Shown: positions 8,792-19,047, counted from the first letter of the stretch. The stretch: 64,000 nucleotides of DNA from Flavobacterium sp. NRK1 (GCF_024054175.1 NZ_JAMXLA010000001.1:3553150-3617149); one strand, 5' to 3'. Made by a program: numbers and translations. Notes: generated by a model not told the origin, from the letters alone.

Positions 8792-8869
8792 ATGACAGCA
8801 TTATTTATTTTGGCATTAGCCGTTTTTGGCTATATCGCCTATGTATTAATTAAACCGGAAAAATTTTAA
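8792..8869 (+). CDS. kdpF: KdpF, small membrane subunit of the K+-transporting ATPase
   Basis: A 25-residue protein beginning MTALFILALAVFGYIAYVL and ending IKPEKF: one transmembrane helix followed by the PEKF tail typical of KdpF. It stops 3 bp before the kdpA start. In the KdpFABC complex this peptide stabilises the assembly next to KdpA. The length and the terminal motif match the family well, although the gene is easily missed because it is so short. Confidence 0.88.
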   Translation: MTALFILALAVFGYIAYVLIKPEKF

Positions 8870-8872
8870 ATT

Positions 8873-10576
8873 ATGAACAGCGAAATATTAGGCATAATAA
8901 TTACCTATGGGTTAGTATTATTGTTGGCCATTCCGTTAGGCAGGTATATAGGTAAAGTATTTAATTACGAAAATACCTGGCTTGATAAAATTTTTAATCC
9001 TTTAGACAGGCTATTCTTTAAAATTGGAGGTATTAATCCTAACAAAGAAATGTCCTGGAAAGAGCATTTGGTGGCATTGCTTACCATTAATCTGGTTTGG
9101 TTTATATTATCTATGCTTGTATTAACCAACATGGCATGGCTTCCGTTAAATCCGGACAATAACCCTTCAATGAGCTTAGACCTTGCTTTTAATACATCGG
9201 TTAGTTTTGTTACCAATACCAACTTACAGCACTATTCAGGAGAGACTGCGCTTTCTTATATGGGGCAGCTAATTCTAATGCTATGGCAATTTATTAGTGC
9301 AGCAACTGGTATTGCTATCTGTGCCATGGTACTAAAAGCAATGAAAGAAAAAACGGCTACTACGCTTGGTAACTTTTACAGCTATTTGGTACGCTCTGCT
9401 ACCAGAATTCTGCTGCCTCTGGCCGTAATTGCTGCAGTAATACTGGTTTTTAACAGTACTCCTATGACTTTTGAAGGTAAAGATACCATTACTACCCTTG
9501 AAGGTAAGGAACAAAATATAAGCCGGGGCCCGGTAGCCGCTTTTGTAGCTATAAAACAGTTAGGTACAAACGGGGGCGGATTTTACGGCCCCAACTCTTC
9601 CAATCCAATGGAAAATCCTGACTACTTAACCAATATAGTGGAAACGGTAAGCATATTTCTTATTCCGATAGCACTGGTTTTTGCTTTAGGCTATGTACTT
9701 AAACGCAGGAAAATGGCATGGACAATTTATGGTGTAATGACATTAGGATTTTTATTACTGCTTGTTCCGTCTGTAATTAGTGAAATGAATGGCAATCCTG
9801 CCATTAGCGAAATGGGAATCTCACAACATATGGGCAGCATGGAAGGGAAAGAAATACGTTTCGGGTCGGCGGCATCGGCTAACTGGGCAACTTATACTAC
9901 ATGTACCAGTAACGGATCGGTAAACGCTATGCATGACAGCATGACGCCAATAACAGGAGTAACTACCTTATTAGGCATGATGGTAAACTGCTTTTATGGC
10001 GGTGTGGGTGTAGGTTTCCTTAACTTTTACATTTTTATTATACTGGCAGTATTTATAAGTGGTTTGATGGTTGGGCGCACTCCCGAATTTTTAGGGAAGA
10101 AGATAGAAGCCCGAGAAATGAAGATTGCTATGATGGTAGCCCTTCTGCATCCGTTATTAATTTTGGCAGGTACAGCAATGGCCAGCTATTTATATGCAGG
10201 AAGCCCTGAAGAATATGCTGCATGGCTTGCTAACCCGGGGTATCATGGGTTTAGTGAAATGCTGTATGAATTTACCTCATCATCTGCCAATAACGGTAGC
10301 GGGTTTGAAGGGCTTGGAGACAATACCCCATTTTGGAATTATGCCTGTGGAATTGTAATGCTGTTAGCAAGATACCTGCCTATAATAGGACCTGTTGCTA
10401 TAGCCGGAATATTAGCCTCTAAAAAACATGTTCCTGAAAGCTCCGGTACACTAAAAACCGATACAGCCACATTTGGGTTTATGATATTTGCGGTAATATT
10501 TATCGTTGCTGCATTATCCTTCTTCCCTGCCCTTACTCTTGGCCCAATTTCAGAGTATTTCTCAATGTTAAATTAA
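8873..10576 (+). CDS. kdpA: K+-transporting ATPase subunit A
   Basis: 567 residues, about ten membrane helices. KdpA is the channel-like subunit that selects and binds potassium on the periplasmic side. The four pore-loop filters are visible: TSVSFVTNTNLQHYSGE, then TNGGGFYGPNSSNP, CTSNGSVNAMHDSM and SSSANNGSGFEGLGDN. Length fits the family (about 557-570). It follows kdpF by 3 bp and precedes kdpB by 12 bp, as in standard kdp operons. Nothing appears damaged. Confidence 0.97.
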   Translation: MNSEILGIIITYGLVLLLAIPLGRYIGKVFNYENTWLDKIFNPLDRLFFKIGGINPNKEMSWKEHLVALLTINLVWFILSMLVLTNMAWLPLNPDNNPSMSLDLAFNTSVSFVTNTNLQHYSGETALSYMGQLILMLWQFISAATGIAICAMVLKAMKEKTATTLGNFYSYLVRSATRILLPLAVIAAVILVFNSTPMTFEGKDTITTLEGKEQNISRGPVAAFVAIKQLGTNGGGFYGPNSSNPMENPDYLTNIVETVSIFLIPIALVFALGYVLKRRKMAWTIYGVMTLGFLLLLVPSVISEMNGNPAISEMGISQHMGSMEGKEIRFGSAASANWATYTTCTSNGSVNAMHDSMTPITGVTTLLGMMVNCFYGGVGVGFLNFYIFIILAVFISGLMVGRTPEFLGKKIEAREMKIAMMVALLHPLLILAGTAMASYLYAGSPEEYAAWLANPGYHGFSEMLYEFTSSSANNGSGFEGLGDNTPFWNYACGIVMLLARYLPIIGPVAIAGILASKKHVPESSGTLKTDTATFGFMIFAVIFIVAALSFFPALTLGPISEYFSMLN

Positions 10577-10588
10577 ACTATCTTAGAA

Positions 10589-12628
10589 ATGAAATCTCAA
10601 AATACATCTTTGTTTCAGGGCGATCTGGTAAAACAGGCTTTAAAACAATCTTTTATAAAACTTAATCCGGCTACGCTCATAAAAAATCCGGTTATGTTTA
10701 CCGTAGAAATAGGTACTGCTGTAATGCTTTGCGTATGTCTGTGGATTTTAACCGGAGAGCAGTCACAGGGAAGCTTTACTTATAACCTTATAGTATTTAT
10801 AATACTTTTATTTACGCTTTTGTTTGCAAATTTTGCTGAAGCTATTGCCGAAGCAAGAGGTAAATCGCAAGCTGACAGCCTTAGAAAAACAAGGGAAGAA
10901 ACACCTGCAAAAAAAATAGAGGCAGTAGGAGAACTCTACGTAAATGAAATTAATATGGTATCATCCTCAAGCCTGAAGAAAGGTGACCTCTTTATCTGTG
11001 AAACCGGAGATATTATTCCTGCAGATGGTGAAATCGTTGAAGGTTTGGCTACAATTGACGAAAGTGCTATAACCGGTGAGAGCGCGCCTGTAATACGTGA
11101 GGCCGGTGGTGATAAAAGCTCAGTAACAGGTGGAACAAAAGTGCTTTCTGATAAAATAACAGTACAGGTTACCACCCAGCCGGGCGAAAGCTTTCTTGAC
11201 AAGATGATCGCTCTTGTAGAAGGGGCTTCACGCCAAAAAACGCCAAACGAAATAGCCTTAACAATACTATTAGCAGGTTTCACACTAGTCTTTATAATTG
11301 TATGTGTAACCCTTAAGCCATTTGCCGATTATGCAAATATCCCTATAACTATAGCCGCATTTATATCATTATTTATATGCCTCATACCTACTACTATTGG
11401 CGGATTGCTTTCTGCTATAGGTATTGCCGGTATGGACAGGGCATTGCGTGCCAATGTGATTACGAAATCAGGGAAAGCAGTAGAAACTGCCGGAGATATT
11501 GACGTACTGCTATTAGATAAAACCGGTACCATAACTATTGGTAACCGTAAGGCAACTCATTTTCATGCGGCCGAAGGTATTGACGAAAAACTATTTGTAA
11601 AAGCCTCAGTTCTGAGTTCATTAGCTGATGAAACACCCGAAGGAAAGTCCATCATTGAATTATCCGGTACCGATCCCCATTCGGTTAAGATTGAAAATCC
11701 AAGATTTATAAAATTTACGGCTGAAACCAGAAGTTCAGGGATTGATTTTGGCGATACACGCATAAGAAAGGGAGCATATGATGCTATCAAAAATATTGTA
11801 GAGAAAAGCGGCAATGCTTTTCCTGAATATGTAACCCAGATAGTACATAAAATATCGGGTAATGGCGGTACTCCACTGGTAGTCTGCGAAAATGAAAAAG
11901 TACTGGGCGTAATTGAGCTTCAGGATATAATCAAAACAGGAATAAAAGAACGTTTTGAACGATTAAGAAAAATGGGCGTTAAAACTGTAATGGTTACCGG
12001 AGATAACCCCCTTACTGCAAAATACATAGCCGAAAAAGCGGGAGTGGACGATTTTATTGCCGAAGCAAAGCCCGAAGATAAAATGAACTACATAAAAAAT
12101 GAGCAGCAACAGGGTAAACTGGTTGCCATGATGGGCGACGGCACTAATGATGCTCCTGCCCTTGCCCAGGCTGATGTGGGTGTTGCTATGAACAGTGGAA
12201 CCCAGGCAGCTAAAGAAGCCGGTAACATGGTAGATCTGGATAATGACCCTACTAAACTTATTGAAATAGTAGAAATTGGCAAACAGCTTTTAATGACAAG
12301 GGGAACCCTTACTACTTTTAGTATTGCTAATGATGTGGCTAAATACTTTGCCATTATCCCCGCCCTGTTTATTACGGCAATACCCGCTTTACAGGGATTG
12401 AATATAATGAATCTTCACAGTCCTGAAAGCGCTATACTTTCGGCAGTAATATTTAATGCCATTATTATACCCATGCTTATTCCATTGGCATTAAAAGGAG
12501 TAGCATATAAACCTATAGGGGCTTCTGCCTTATTGAGAAGGAACCTGCTTATATATGGCCTGGGCGGTGTAATAGTACCATTTATAGGTATTAAAGTAAT
12601 AGATCTTATTGTAGCATTATTTATTTAA
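10589..12628 (+). CDS. kdpB: K+-transporting ATPase subunit B (P-type ATPase)
   Basis: 679 residues. This is the catalytic P-type ATPase subunit: ITGESAPV (161-168, actuator TGES loop), [10 protein letters not shown] with phosphorylated D310, VTGDNPLTA, and [20 protein letters not shown] (hinge). Membrane helices flank these, and the C-terminal end is hydrophobic. It hydrolyses ATP to drive K+ uptake through KdpA. Full length and all key motifs intact. Confidence 0.97.
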   Translation: MKSQNTSLFQGDLVKQALKQSFIKLNPATLIKNPVMFTVEIGTAVMLCVCLWILTGEQSQGSFTYNLIVFIILLFTLLFANFAEAIAEARGKSQADSLRKTREETPAKKIEAVGELYVNEINMVSSSSLKKGDLFICETGDIIPADGEIVEGLATIDESAITGESAPVIREAGGDKSSVTGGTKVLSDKITVQVTTQPGESFLDKMIALVEGASRQKTPNEIALTILLAGFTLVFIIVCVTLKPFADYANIPITIAAFISLFICLIPTTIGGLLSAIGIAGMDRALRANVITKSGKAVETAGDIDVLLLDKTGTITIGNRKATHFHAAEGIDEKLFVKASVLSSLADETPEGKSIIELSGTDPHSVKIENPRFIKFTAETRSSGIDFGDTRIRKGAYDAIKNIVEKSGNAFPEYVTQIVHKISGNGGTPLVVCENEKVLGVIELQDIIKTGIKERFERLRKMGVKTVMVTGDNPLTAKYIAEKAGVDDFIAEAKPEDKMNYIKNEQQQGKLVAMMGDGTNDAPALAQADVGVAMNSGTQAAKEAGNMVDLDNDPTKLIEIVEIGKQLLMTRGTLTTFSIANDVAKYFAIIPALFITAIPALQGLNIMNLHSPESAILSAVIFNAIIIPMLIPLALKGVAYKPIGASALLRRNLLIYGLGGVIVPFIGIKVIDLIVALFI

Positions 12629-12639
12629 ATTTTATAAAA

Positions 12640-13197
12640 ATGAAAAATCATATCATACCTGCCGTAAGGCTTACACTGTTCTGCGCAATATTCTTCTGCG
12701 GATTTTATACCCTAGGTATACTTGGTATAGCCCAGCTTGTTCCTAATAAAGGAAAAGGTGAAATAATTACTGATAAGGAAAAAACATATCATGTGAATGT
12801 TGCACAAAGTTTCACGGAAGATAAATATTTCTGGTCACGTCCTTCTGCTGTAGATTACAACGGTGCGGGTTCTGGGGGAAGCAATAAAGGCCCTTCTAAT
12901 CCTGACTATCTGGCTGAAGTTAAAGCACGCATAGATACTTTTATGCTTAAAAATCCCGGCATAGAACGTAAGGATATTCCATCTGAACTTGTTACAGCTT
13001 CCGGCAGCGGGCTTGATCCGCATATTTCTGTTGAAGCGGCAAAAATTCAGGTAAAACGTATTGCAAAAGTGCGTAATCTGCCTGAACAAAAAGTTCTTAG
13101 CATCATAGCCGAAAATACTGAAAAGCCTCTTTTAGGTTTATTCGGTACTGAAAAAATAAACGTATTAAAACTTAACTTAGCATTAAACAATTTATAA
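12640..13197 (+). CDS. kdpC: K+-transporting ATPase subunit C
   Basis: 185 residues with one N-terminal membrane helix (about 8-31) and a periplasmic domain containing WSRPSAVDYNGAGSGGSNKGP and DPHISVEAAKIQVKRIAKVR, the typical KdpC signatures. KdpC joins KdpA and KdpB and raises ATP affinity. Its TAA stop overlaps the ATG of the following porin gene by one base, indicating translational coupling. Confidence 0.96.
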   Translation: MKNHIIPAVRLTLFCAIFFCGFYTLGILGIAQLVPNKGKGEIITDKEKTYHVNVAQSFTEDKYFWSRPSAVDYNGAGSGGSNKGPSNPDYLAEVKARIDTFMLKNPGIERKDIPSELVTASGSGLDPHISVEAAKIQVKRIAKVRNLPEQKVLSIIAENTEKPLLGLFGTEKINVLKLNLALNNL

Positions 13198-14300
13198 TGA
13201 ATACCAAACAAAAAATAACTGCCTTTTTATATTTAGTGGGATTTGGAGCTTTTGCACAGGAAGATTCAATTAAAATACTGCCCGTTCAAATTAAACCAAA
13301 CCTAAAAATAAGCGGATATGTAGAAACATATTACGCCTACGACTTTAATGAGCCTGAAAATAATACCCGCCCTTCGTTTTTCTATTCACATAACCGCCAC
13401 AATGAAGTAGCTCTTAATTTAGGATTTATTAAGGCTGCTTATAATAATAATTATGTAAGGGCAAACCTTGCACTTATGGCAGGCAGCTATGCAAATGCAA
13501 ACCTTGCTGCCGAAGAAGGTGTATTAAAAAATATTTATGAAGCCAATGCAGGTATTAAACTGGCTAAAAATGCTGATTTATGGGTTGATGCCGGTATATT
13601 TGCTTCACACATTGGTTTTGAAAGCGCAATAGGTAAAGACTGCTGGACATTAACCCGAAGCATGCTTGCCGATAACTCTCCTTATTACGAAAGCGGCGCT
13701 AAAATTTCTTATACCTCCCCTTCCGGAAAGTGGTTTGTGAGCGGACTTGTACTTAACGGATGGCAGCGCATACAAAGGCCGGATGGCAATAAAACATTAG
13801 CTTTCGGACATCAGGTAACTTATAAGCCAAACGCAAAAATTACGCTTAACAGCAGTTCTTTTATAGGAAATGATAAACCTGATATTGATAAACGTATGCG
13901 TTACTTCCATAATATGTATGGACAATTTCAGTTTACTGATAAATTTGGGCTGATTGCAGGATTTGATATTGGTGCAGAACAAAAATCTAAGGACAGTAAA
14001 GGCTACAACTCCTGGTATTCTCCTGTTATTATAGCACAATATCACTTAAACAACAAAATGGCTATTGCTGTGCGTGGTGAATATTATAGCGACAAAAACG
14101 GAGTAATAATTGCAATAGATACAGATAATGGCTTTAAAACTTTTGGTTACTCTGCCAACTTCGATTATAATATTTATGATAATGTAGTATGGAGGCTTGA
14201 GGCAAGAAGCCTGAATAGTAAAGATGATATTTTCCTAAAGGGAAGTGAACAAGTTAATACCAATACTTTTATAACTACAGCACTTGCAATTTCATTTTAA
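13197..14300 (+). CDS. Outer-membrane beta-barrel porin (OmpL-like) in the kdp operon
   Basis: 367 residues with a short N-terminal signal (ending near FGAFAQ) and a run of alternating-polarity strands ending in hydrophobic ALAISF. Aromatic and Asn/Lys-rich strands such as SGYVETYYAYDFNEPENN fit the putative beta-barrel porin-2 group. It overlaps kdpC by one base at its start and the KdpD-like gene by one base at its end (both TAATG), so it is an integral part of the operon. A likely role is outer-membrane passage of potassium or another ion when KdpFABC is made. The barrel fold is seen; the solute is inferred from context. Confidence 0.82.
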   Translation: MNTKQKITAFLYLVGFGAFAQEDSIKILPVQIKPNLKISGYVETYYAYDFNEPENNTRPSFFYSHNRHNEVALNLGFIKAAYNNNYVRANLALMAGSYANANLAAEEGVLKNIYEANAGIKLAKNADLWVDAGIFASHIGFESAIGKDCWTLTRSMLADNSPYYESGAKISYTSPSGKWFVSGLVLNGWQRIQRPDGNKTLAFGHQVTYKPNAKITLNSSSFIGNDKPDIDKRMRYFHNMYGQFQFTDKFGLIAGFDIGAEQKSKDSKGYNSWYSPVIIAQYHLNNKMAIAVRGEYYSDKNGVIIAIDTDNGFKTFGYSANFDYNIYDNVVWRLEARSLNSKDDIFLKGSEQVNTNTFITTALAISF

Positions 14301-15421
14301 TGACGGAAAAAGATATAAATGCAAAGCGTTTTCTTGACCTGATCCAAAAATCCAGGAAAGGAAAGTTTAAGGTCTACATCGGCATGAGTGCCGGTGTAGG
14401 CAAAACTTTTCGTATGCTACAGGAAGCCCATACACTACTTCGCAATGGCATAGACGTTAAAGTAGGTTTTATAGAAACACACAACCGTAAAGAAACCCAT
14501 GATTTACTGCAGGGACTTCCGGTTGTACCAAAACGATCACTATATTATAAAGGAAAGCATCTTGAAGAAATGGATGTGCAGGCTATTATTAACCTTCGTC
14601 CGGAAGTTGTTATAGTAGATGAACTGGCACATACCAATATTGAAGGCAGCAAAAATGAGAAGCGCTGGCAGGATGTAATGGATATACTGAATGCCGGAAT
14701 TAATGTAATAAGCGCAGTAAACATTCAGCATATAGAAAGTCTTAACGATGATATTAAAGAAATTACAGGCATTGAGGTTAAGGAGAGGATTCCCGATAGT
14801 GTACTCAAAGCCGCAGATGAAGTAGTAAATATTGATCTTACAGCCGATGAATTAATTACCCGGCTTAAAGAAGGGAAAATATATACTGCCGATAAAATTC
14901 AGGCTGCATTGAGTAATTTTTTTAAAGCCGAACATATTCTTCAATTACGTGAGCTTGCTTTAAAAGAGGTAGCAAGCCAGGTAGAACGAAAAGTTGAAAC
15001 AGAAGTAACTAAAGGTAATTTAAAACAGGAACGATTTCTCGCATGTATAAGCAGTAATCATACAACAGCAAAAACTGTAATACGAAAAACGGCCAGGCTG
15101 GCTAACTACTACCATAGCAAGTGGTATGTACTTTATGTAGAAACACCACAGGAAAGAGGTGATAAAATTGCACTTGACAAACAAAGGCACCTTATTAATA
15201 ACTTTAGGACTGCTACAGAACTAGGAGCTGAAATTATCCGGGTAAAGAGCAGCCATGTGGCCACTGCCATAACAGAGCAGGCAGAAGCCCGTAAAATAAC
15301 AACCATATGTATTGGGAAACCCCATATTACTTTATTTAAAGTAATTTTATCAACCAATATATTTAAATCATTGCTAAATAAGCTAACTTCGAGTAACATT
15401 GACCTTATTATACTTTCATAA
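14300..15421 (+). CDS. kdpD: Truncated KdpD: sensor and Usp domains only, no histidine kinase
   Basis: 373 residues, against about 890 for E. coli KdpD. Residues about 18-225 are the KdpD N-terminal domain, with Walker A GMSAGVGKTFRM and the DELAHTN segment. Residues about 245-370 resemble a universal stress protein fold. The four membrane helices, GAF region and kinase of classical KdpD are missing. A separate histidine kinase starts 3 bp after its stop, so sensing and kinase functions seem to be carried by two proteins. It is coupled to the porin by a one-base overlap. The ORF is intact and ends cleanly, so this looks like an evolved form and not decay. Confidence 0.92.
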   Translation: MTEKDINAKRFLDLIQKSRKGKFKVYIGMSAGVGKTFRMLQEAHTLLRNGIDVKVGFIETHNRKETHDLLQGLPVVPKRSLYYKGKHLEEMDVQAIINLRPEVVIVDELAHTNIEGSKNEKRWQDVMDILNAGINVISAVNIQHIESLNDDIKEITGIEVKERIPDSVLKAADEVVNIDLTADELITRLKEGKIYTADKIQAALSNFFKAEHILQLRELALKEVASQVERKVETEVTKGNLKQERFLACISSNHTTAKTVIRKTARLANYYHSKWYVLYVETPQERGDKIALDKQRHLINNFRTATELGAEIIRVKSSHVATAITEQAEARKITTICIGKPHITLFKVILSTNIFKSLLNKLTSSNIDLIILS

Positions 15422-15424
15422 CAT

Positions 15425-17143
15425 ATGAAAATTAAAACCAAGCTAACCCTGGCAGTTGGAATACTTTTCCTTTTCATTGCCCTGTTATCAGCATTAGCTA
15501 TCAGGCAGGTACATTTACTTTCCCGGGATACCAAAAATATACTTCAGGCAAATTATATTTCGCTTGACTACACAAGGAACATGCATAAAATGATTGACAA
15601 ACCTGAGATAACCAAAGAAGATCTTACAGAGTTTGAAACTCTTTTGCAAAAACAAAACAAGAATATTACAGAAGTTGGAGAAAGAGAATTAACACAGGAT
15701 CTTCTAACGCATTTTAATCAGCTTAAATCACAGCCGGAAAATAACCTGTTTGTTTCAAATATCAGAAAGGATCTGAATGATATTATGAAGCTTAACATGG
15801 ATGCTATTCTGCGTAAAAGTGACACTGCCAGCCAGACTGCTGATAATTCCATTTTATGGATATCTATAACAAGTGCATTTTGCTTTATTATGGGATTCAC
15901 CTTACTGGTTAACCTTCCTGGCTACATAGCTAATCCCATTAAAAATCTAACGGACAGCATACAACAGATTGCTGCAAAAAATTATTCGCAAAGGCTTTAT
16001 TTTAAAGGCCACGATGAATTTTCATCATTGGCAAAGTCATTTAATACAATGGCCGAAAAATTACAGGAATATAGCGACAGTAACCTGGCAAAGCTAATGA
16101 TGGAAAAAAAACGTATTGAAACACTTATTAATAACTTATTTGATCCTGTAATAGGGCTTAATGAAAACAATATCATTCTTTTTATAAACGAACAGGCTCT
16201 AAAAATTTCGGGGCTAAAAAAAGACGATGTAATTGGAAAACAAGCCGAACAGGTTGCAGTTACTAATGACTTAATACGGTCGCTTCTGCAGAAAATAGAA
16301 ACGCGGGAAAACAAAGACGCTTCTATAAAAATTTATGCTGATAATAAAGAAAGTTATTTTGAAAAACAATTAGTCCCTATTAATATTACACCTACGGGTG
16401 AGGAAGAAAAGAAACAAATCGGCTCGTTTATAATACTCAGAAATATTACTCCCTATAAAGAGCTGGATTTTGCTAAAACTAATTTTATAGGTACAGTATC
16501 GCATGAATTTAAAACACCGATAGCCTCAATGAAAATGAGCCTTCAGCTTCTTGATAATGAGCAGACCGGAAAATTAAATGAAGAACAAAAAAATCTTGTT
16601 GAGAGTATTAGGGAAGATACCGACAGGCTACTTAGGACTACAGGAGAATTATTGAATATATCACAGGTTGAAACAGGCAATACCAAGCTTAAAATTGAAC
16701 TATGCGATGTAAATTCTCTAATAATTGAAGCCATTGATATTAATCAAAAACTTGCAGAACAAAAATCAATAGCAATAAAATATGCCCCTTCAGTAAACTT
16801 ATCTCCTGTTTTGGCAGATAAAGAAAAAGCAACGTGGATAATCTCAAATCTGATCTCAAATGCTGTACGGTATTCTTATGAAAATACTGTTGTTGAAATA
16901 ACAGCTTATATGACGGGCAACAAGATAATACTATCTGTAAAAGATTGCGGTATAGGTATAGACCCCAAATATTTACCTAAAATATTTGATAAGTATTTCA
17001 GAGTTCCCGGTACAGAAAAAGAGGGCACCGGACTCGGGCTTGCCATAAGCAAAGAATTTGTTGAAGCTATGGGCGGAACTATTGAGGTTAAAAGTGAACT
17101 TGGTGAAGGAAGTGAGTTCTTAATCACTTTACTTATAAGCTGA
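15425..17143 (+). CDS. Membrane sensor histidine kinase (HAMP-PAS-HisKA-HATPase) of the kdp operon
   Basis: 572 residues. Membrane helix about 7-29, periplasmic helical region to about 142, second helix about 143-166. HAMP about 168-222 (NPIKNLTDSIQQI), PAS-like about 230-345. HisKA carries phosphoacceptor H360 (VSHEFKTPIASMKMSLQLL). The ATPase domain shows NLISNAVRYSYENT, DCGIGIDPKYLPKIFDKYF and GTGLGLAISKEF. It starts 3 bp after the truncated KdpD. It probably replaces the missing KdpD kinase half and may phosphorylate the NtrC-type regulator at 6911. The partner is an inference, since no regulator gene follows it. Confidence 0.9.
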   Translation: MKIKTKLTLAVGILFLFIALLSALAIRQVHLLSRDTKNILQANYISLDYTRNMHKMIDKPEITKEDLTEFETLLQKQNKNITEVGERELTQDLLTHFNQLKSQPENNLFVSNIRKDLNDIMKLNMDAILRKSDTASQTADNSILWISITSAFCFIMGFTLLVNLPGYIANPIKNLTDSIQQIAAKNYSQRLYFKGHDEFSSLAKSFNTMAEKLQEYSDSNLAKLMMEKKRIETLINNLFDPVIGLNENNIILFINEQALKISGLKKDDVIGKQAEQVAVTNDLIRSLLQKIETRENKDASIKIYADNKESYFEKQLVPINITPTGEEEKKQIGSFIILRNITPYKELDFAKTNFIGTVSHEFKTPIASMKMSLQLLDNEQTGKLNEEQKNLVESIREDTDRLLRTTGELLNISQVETGNTKLKIELCDVNSLIIEAIDINQKLAEQKSIAIKYAPSVNLSPVLADKEKATWIISNLISNAVRYSYENTVVEITAYMTGNKIILSVKDCGIGIDPKYLPKIFDKYFRVPGTEKEGTGLGLAISKEFVEAMGGTIEVKSELGEGSEFLITLLIS

Positions 17144-17160
17144 TCTTAATTAAGATTTTT
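17143..17160 (+). terminator. Weak terminator-like hairpin ending the kdp operon
   Basis: ATCTT (17143-17147) pairs with AAGAT (17152-17156) around AATT and is followed by four T. It begins in the stop codon of the histidine kinase. Confidence 0.35.
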
Positions 17161-17289
17161 GTAATTTAAATATTGGATTATCCCATGAACATAGTCTCAA
17201 TTTATTTATAAAACTGTAAAACACCTTAAAAACAACCACTTTTTAGGTCTTGTTACCCAATACCCTATTTTCATTATTTTATCGATATA

Positions 17290-17323
17290 TGTCGCCTTAT
17301 TTTCATTCAATGTCGCCTTATTT
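17290..17323. promoter_or_regulatory. Direct repeat TGTCGCCTTATTT, 21-bp spacing, upstream of the S8 protease
   Basis: Identical 13-mers at 17290-17302 and 17311-17323, offset by 21 bp (two helical turns), in the 244-bp gap before the protease. Two copies on the same DNA face suggest a dimeric activator site, as seen with LytTR-type regulators. The regulator is unknown. Confidence 0.45.
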
Positions 17324-17387
17324 ACCATTTCTGATATGGATTTATTTATGATAAAAAAGTAATGTTGTATAAGTTTCACTAAAATTT

Positions 17388-19031
17388 ATGCTCATGAAGA
17401 ATTTTACTTTTTTTGCTTTTAATAAGAAGTATATATGGCTTCTTATATTCGGAATCAGCTTTGCGTCAGCATTTGCGCAGTCCCGTAAAGGAAATTTACA
17501 CCTGAAACCAAACAGCAGCTCACACAGACTGTTTGTAACATTTAATGACGACACCGATACCGCTACAGAAGAAATAAAGATTCTGTTAGATCATTATTCT
17601 GTAAATCTCAAAATGGCCTACCCTTTACATCCCGAAAAAATAAATGAGCTATCACAACTGGCCCTGAAAAAAGTTGGTAATGATAATGCCGTTAAAAGCC
17701 TCACTCATACATTTGAAGTTATAGGTTCTATATCAGATGATGAATTACTGGAATTAGGAAATGAACTTGAAACATTAAACGCTGTTAAATACTGTTCACT
17801 AATAAATGCCAAACCCGTTAAATCTCCATCTGATATTCCTCCTGCTACTCCTTTGTATTTTGATCAGCAAACTTATATAACCGACTTTGGAGTAAATATG
17901 ACGTATGCCTGGGATATTGGTTTAACCGGACAAGGGATAAGGTTAAGAGATATTGAAGGAGCATTTAACCCTGATCATGAAGAATTTAACGACAAAAATG
18001 TTTATTATGGATTAACTCTTCACCCGGATATAGATGATCTCACACATGGTACCGGAGTCTTCGGGATTATGTATGCGGATAATGGAAATTATGGTGTTAC
18101 AGGCTTATCTTATGGTGCTGAAGAGGTAGTAATGTATCCGGAAATTTCGGTAGAATATGGTTATAATGTTATAGCTGCAATTACCGAAAGTATTAACGAT
18201 TCTACAGAGGGAGATATAATAATATATGAATTGCAGACATATGGTGCTTTGGGAGATTTTGGTCCGGCAGAGTATGACAGCCCCATATGGGACATTACGA
18301 AAGCCGCTACAGATGCAGGTATAATAGTTGTGGCTGCCGCAGGTAACGGAGCAGAAAACATGGATGATCCTGCGTATGCATCTTATACATCACGAGGAGA
18401 TAGCGGTGCTATAATTGTAGGTGCGGGATCTAATGATGAATTTCATAACAGATTGTGGTTTAGCACTTACGGTCAACGCGTAGATATTCAGGGATGGGGT
18501 TGGGGTGTGTTAACTGCCGGAAATGACTCCGCTTTTGTAATAGATGAAGACGAAAATCAAAATTATGGCTGGTTTAATGGTACAAGTGCTGCGACCCCAA
18601 TAGTAGCTTCGTGTGCGGCAGTTTTGCAATCTTATTATCATAGCGTTACAGGAAATTACCTTAACAGCATACAAATGAGAGAACTTATAAAAAGTACAGG
18701 GACTCTTCAGGGAACTGAACTGGAAGGGAATATAGGCCCGCTGCCAAATATGCCGGAAGCGATTGCTGCCATTGACAGCTTGCTAAATATTGATAGTATT
18801 GAAAAGGAAACATTTATTGCTTATCCCAATCCGGTTTCAGACAAATTGTACTTTGCAGGTAACTTTTATATGGATACTTATGTAACAGTTTATGATATTT
18901 TGGGGCAGGAAATTTATAGTGCATTCTTAGAAAATAAATCTCTTAATATGGCTGGTTATGCTACAGGCATCTACAATTTAAAAATAACCCAAAATGGAAA
19001 AACATTTTTTAAAAAAATTGTAAAAAACTAA
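17388..19031 (+). CDS. Secreted S8 (subtilisin-like) protease with T9SS type A sorting domain
   Basis: 547 residues. The signal peptide covers about 1-30 (FASAFAQ). A pro-region to about 150 is followed by the peptidase domain: catalytic D188 (RLRDIEGAF), H220 (LTHGTGVFGIM), oxyanion N320 (AAAGNGAEN) and S400 (NGTSAATPIVAS). The last 75 residues or so form a type A sorting domain (AYPNPVSDKLYF, LGQEIYSAF, ending KTFFKKIVKN). It should cross the outer membrane by the type IX system and act outside the cell or on the surface. An in-frame ATG at 17394 is an equally good start. It is a single-gene unit ended by a strong terminator. Confidence 0.93.
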   Translation: MLMKNFTFFAFNKKYIWLLIFGISFASAFAQSRKGNLHLKPNSSSHRLFVTFNDDTDTATEEIKILLDHYSVNLKMAYPLHPEKINELSQLALKKVGNDNAVKSLTHTFEVIGSISDDELLELGNELETLNAVKYCSLINAKPVKSPSDIPPATPLYFDQQTYITDFGVNMTYAWDIGLTGQGIRLRDIEGAFNPDHEEFNDKNVYYGLTLHPDIDDLTHGTGVFGIMYADNGNYGVTGLSYGAEEVVMYPEISVEYGYNVIAAITESINDSTEGDIIIYELQTYGALGDFGPAEYDSPIWDITKAATDAGIIVVAAAGNGAENMDDPAYASYTSRGDSGAIIVGAGSNDEFHNRLWFSTYGQRVDIQGWGWGVLTAGNDSAFVIDEDENQNYGWFNGTSAATPIVASCAAVLQSYYHSVTGNYLNSIQMRELIKSTGTLQGTELEGNIGPLPNMPEAIAAIDSLLNIDSIEKETFIAYPNPVSDKLYFAGNFYMDTYVTVYDILGQEIYSAFLENKSLNMAGYATGIYNLKITQNGKTFFKKIVKN

Positions 19032-19047
19032 ATAGATTCAAAAGTTT

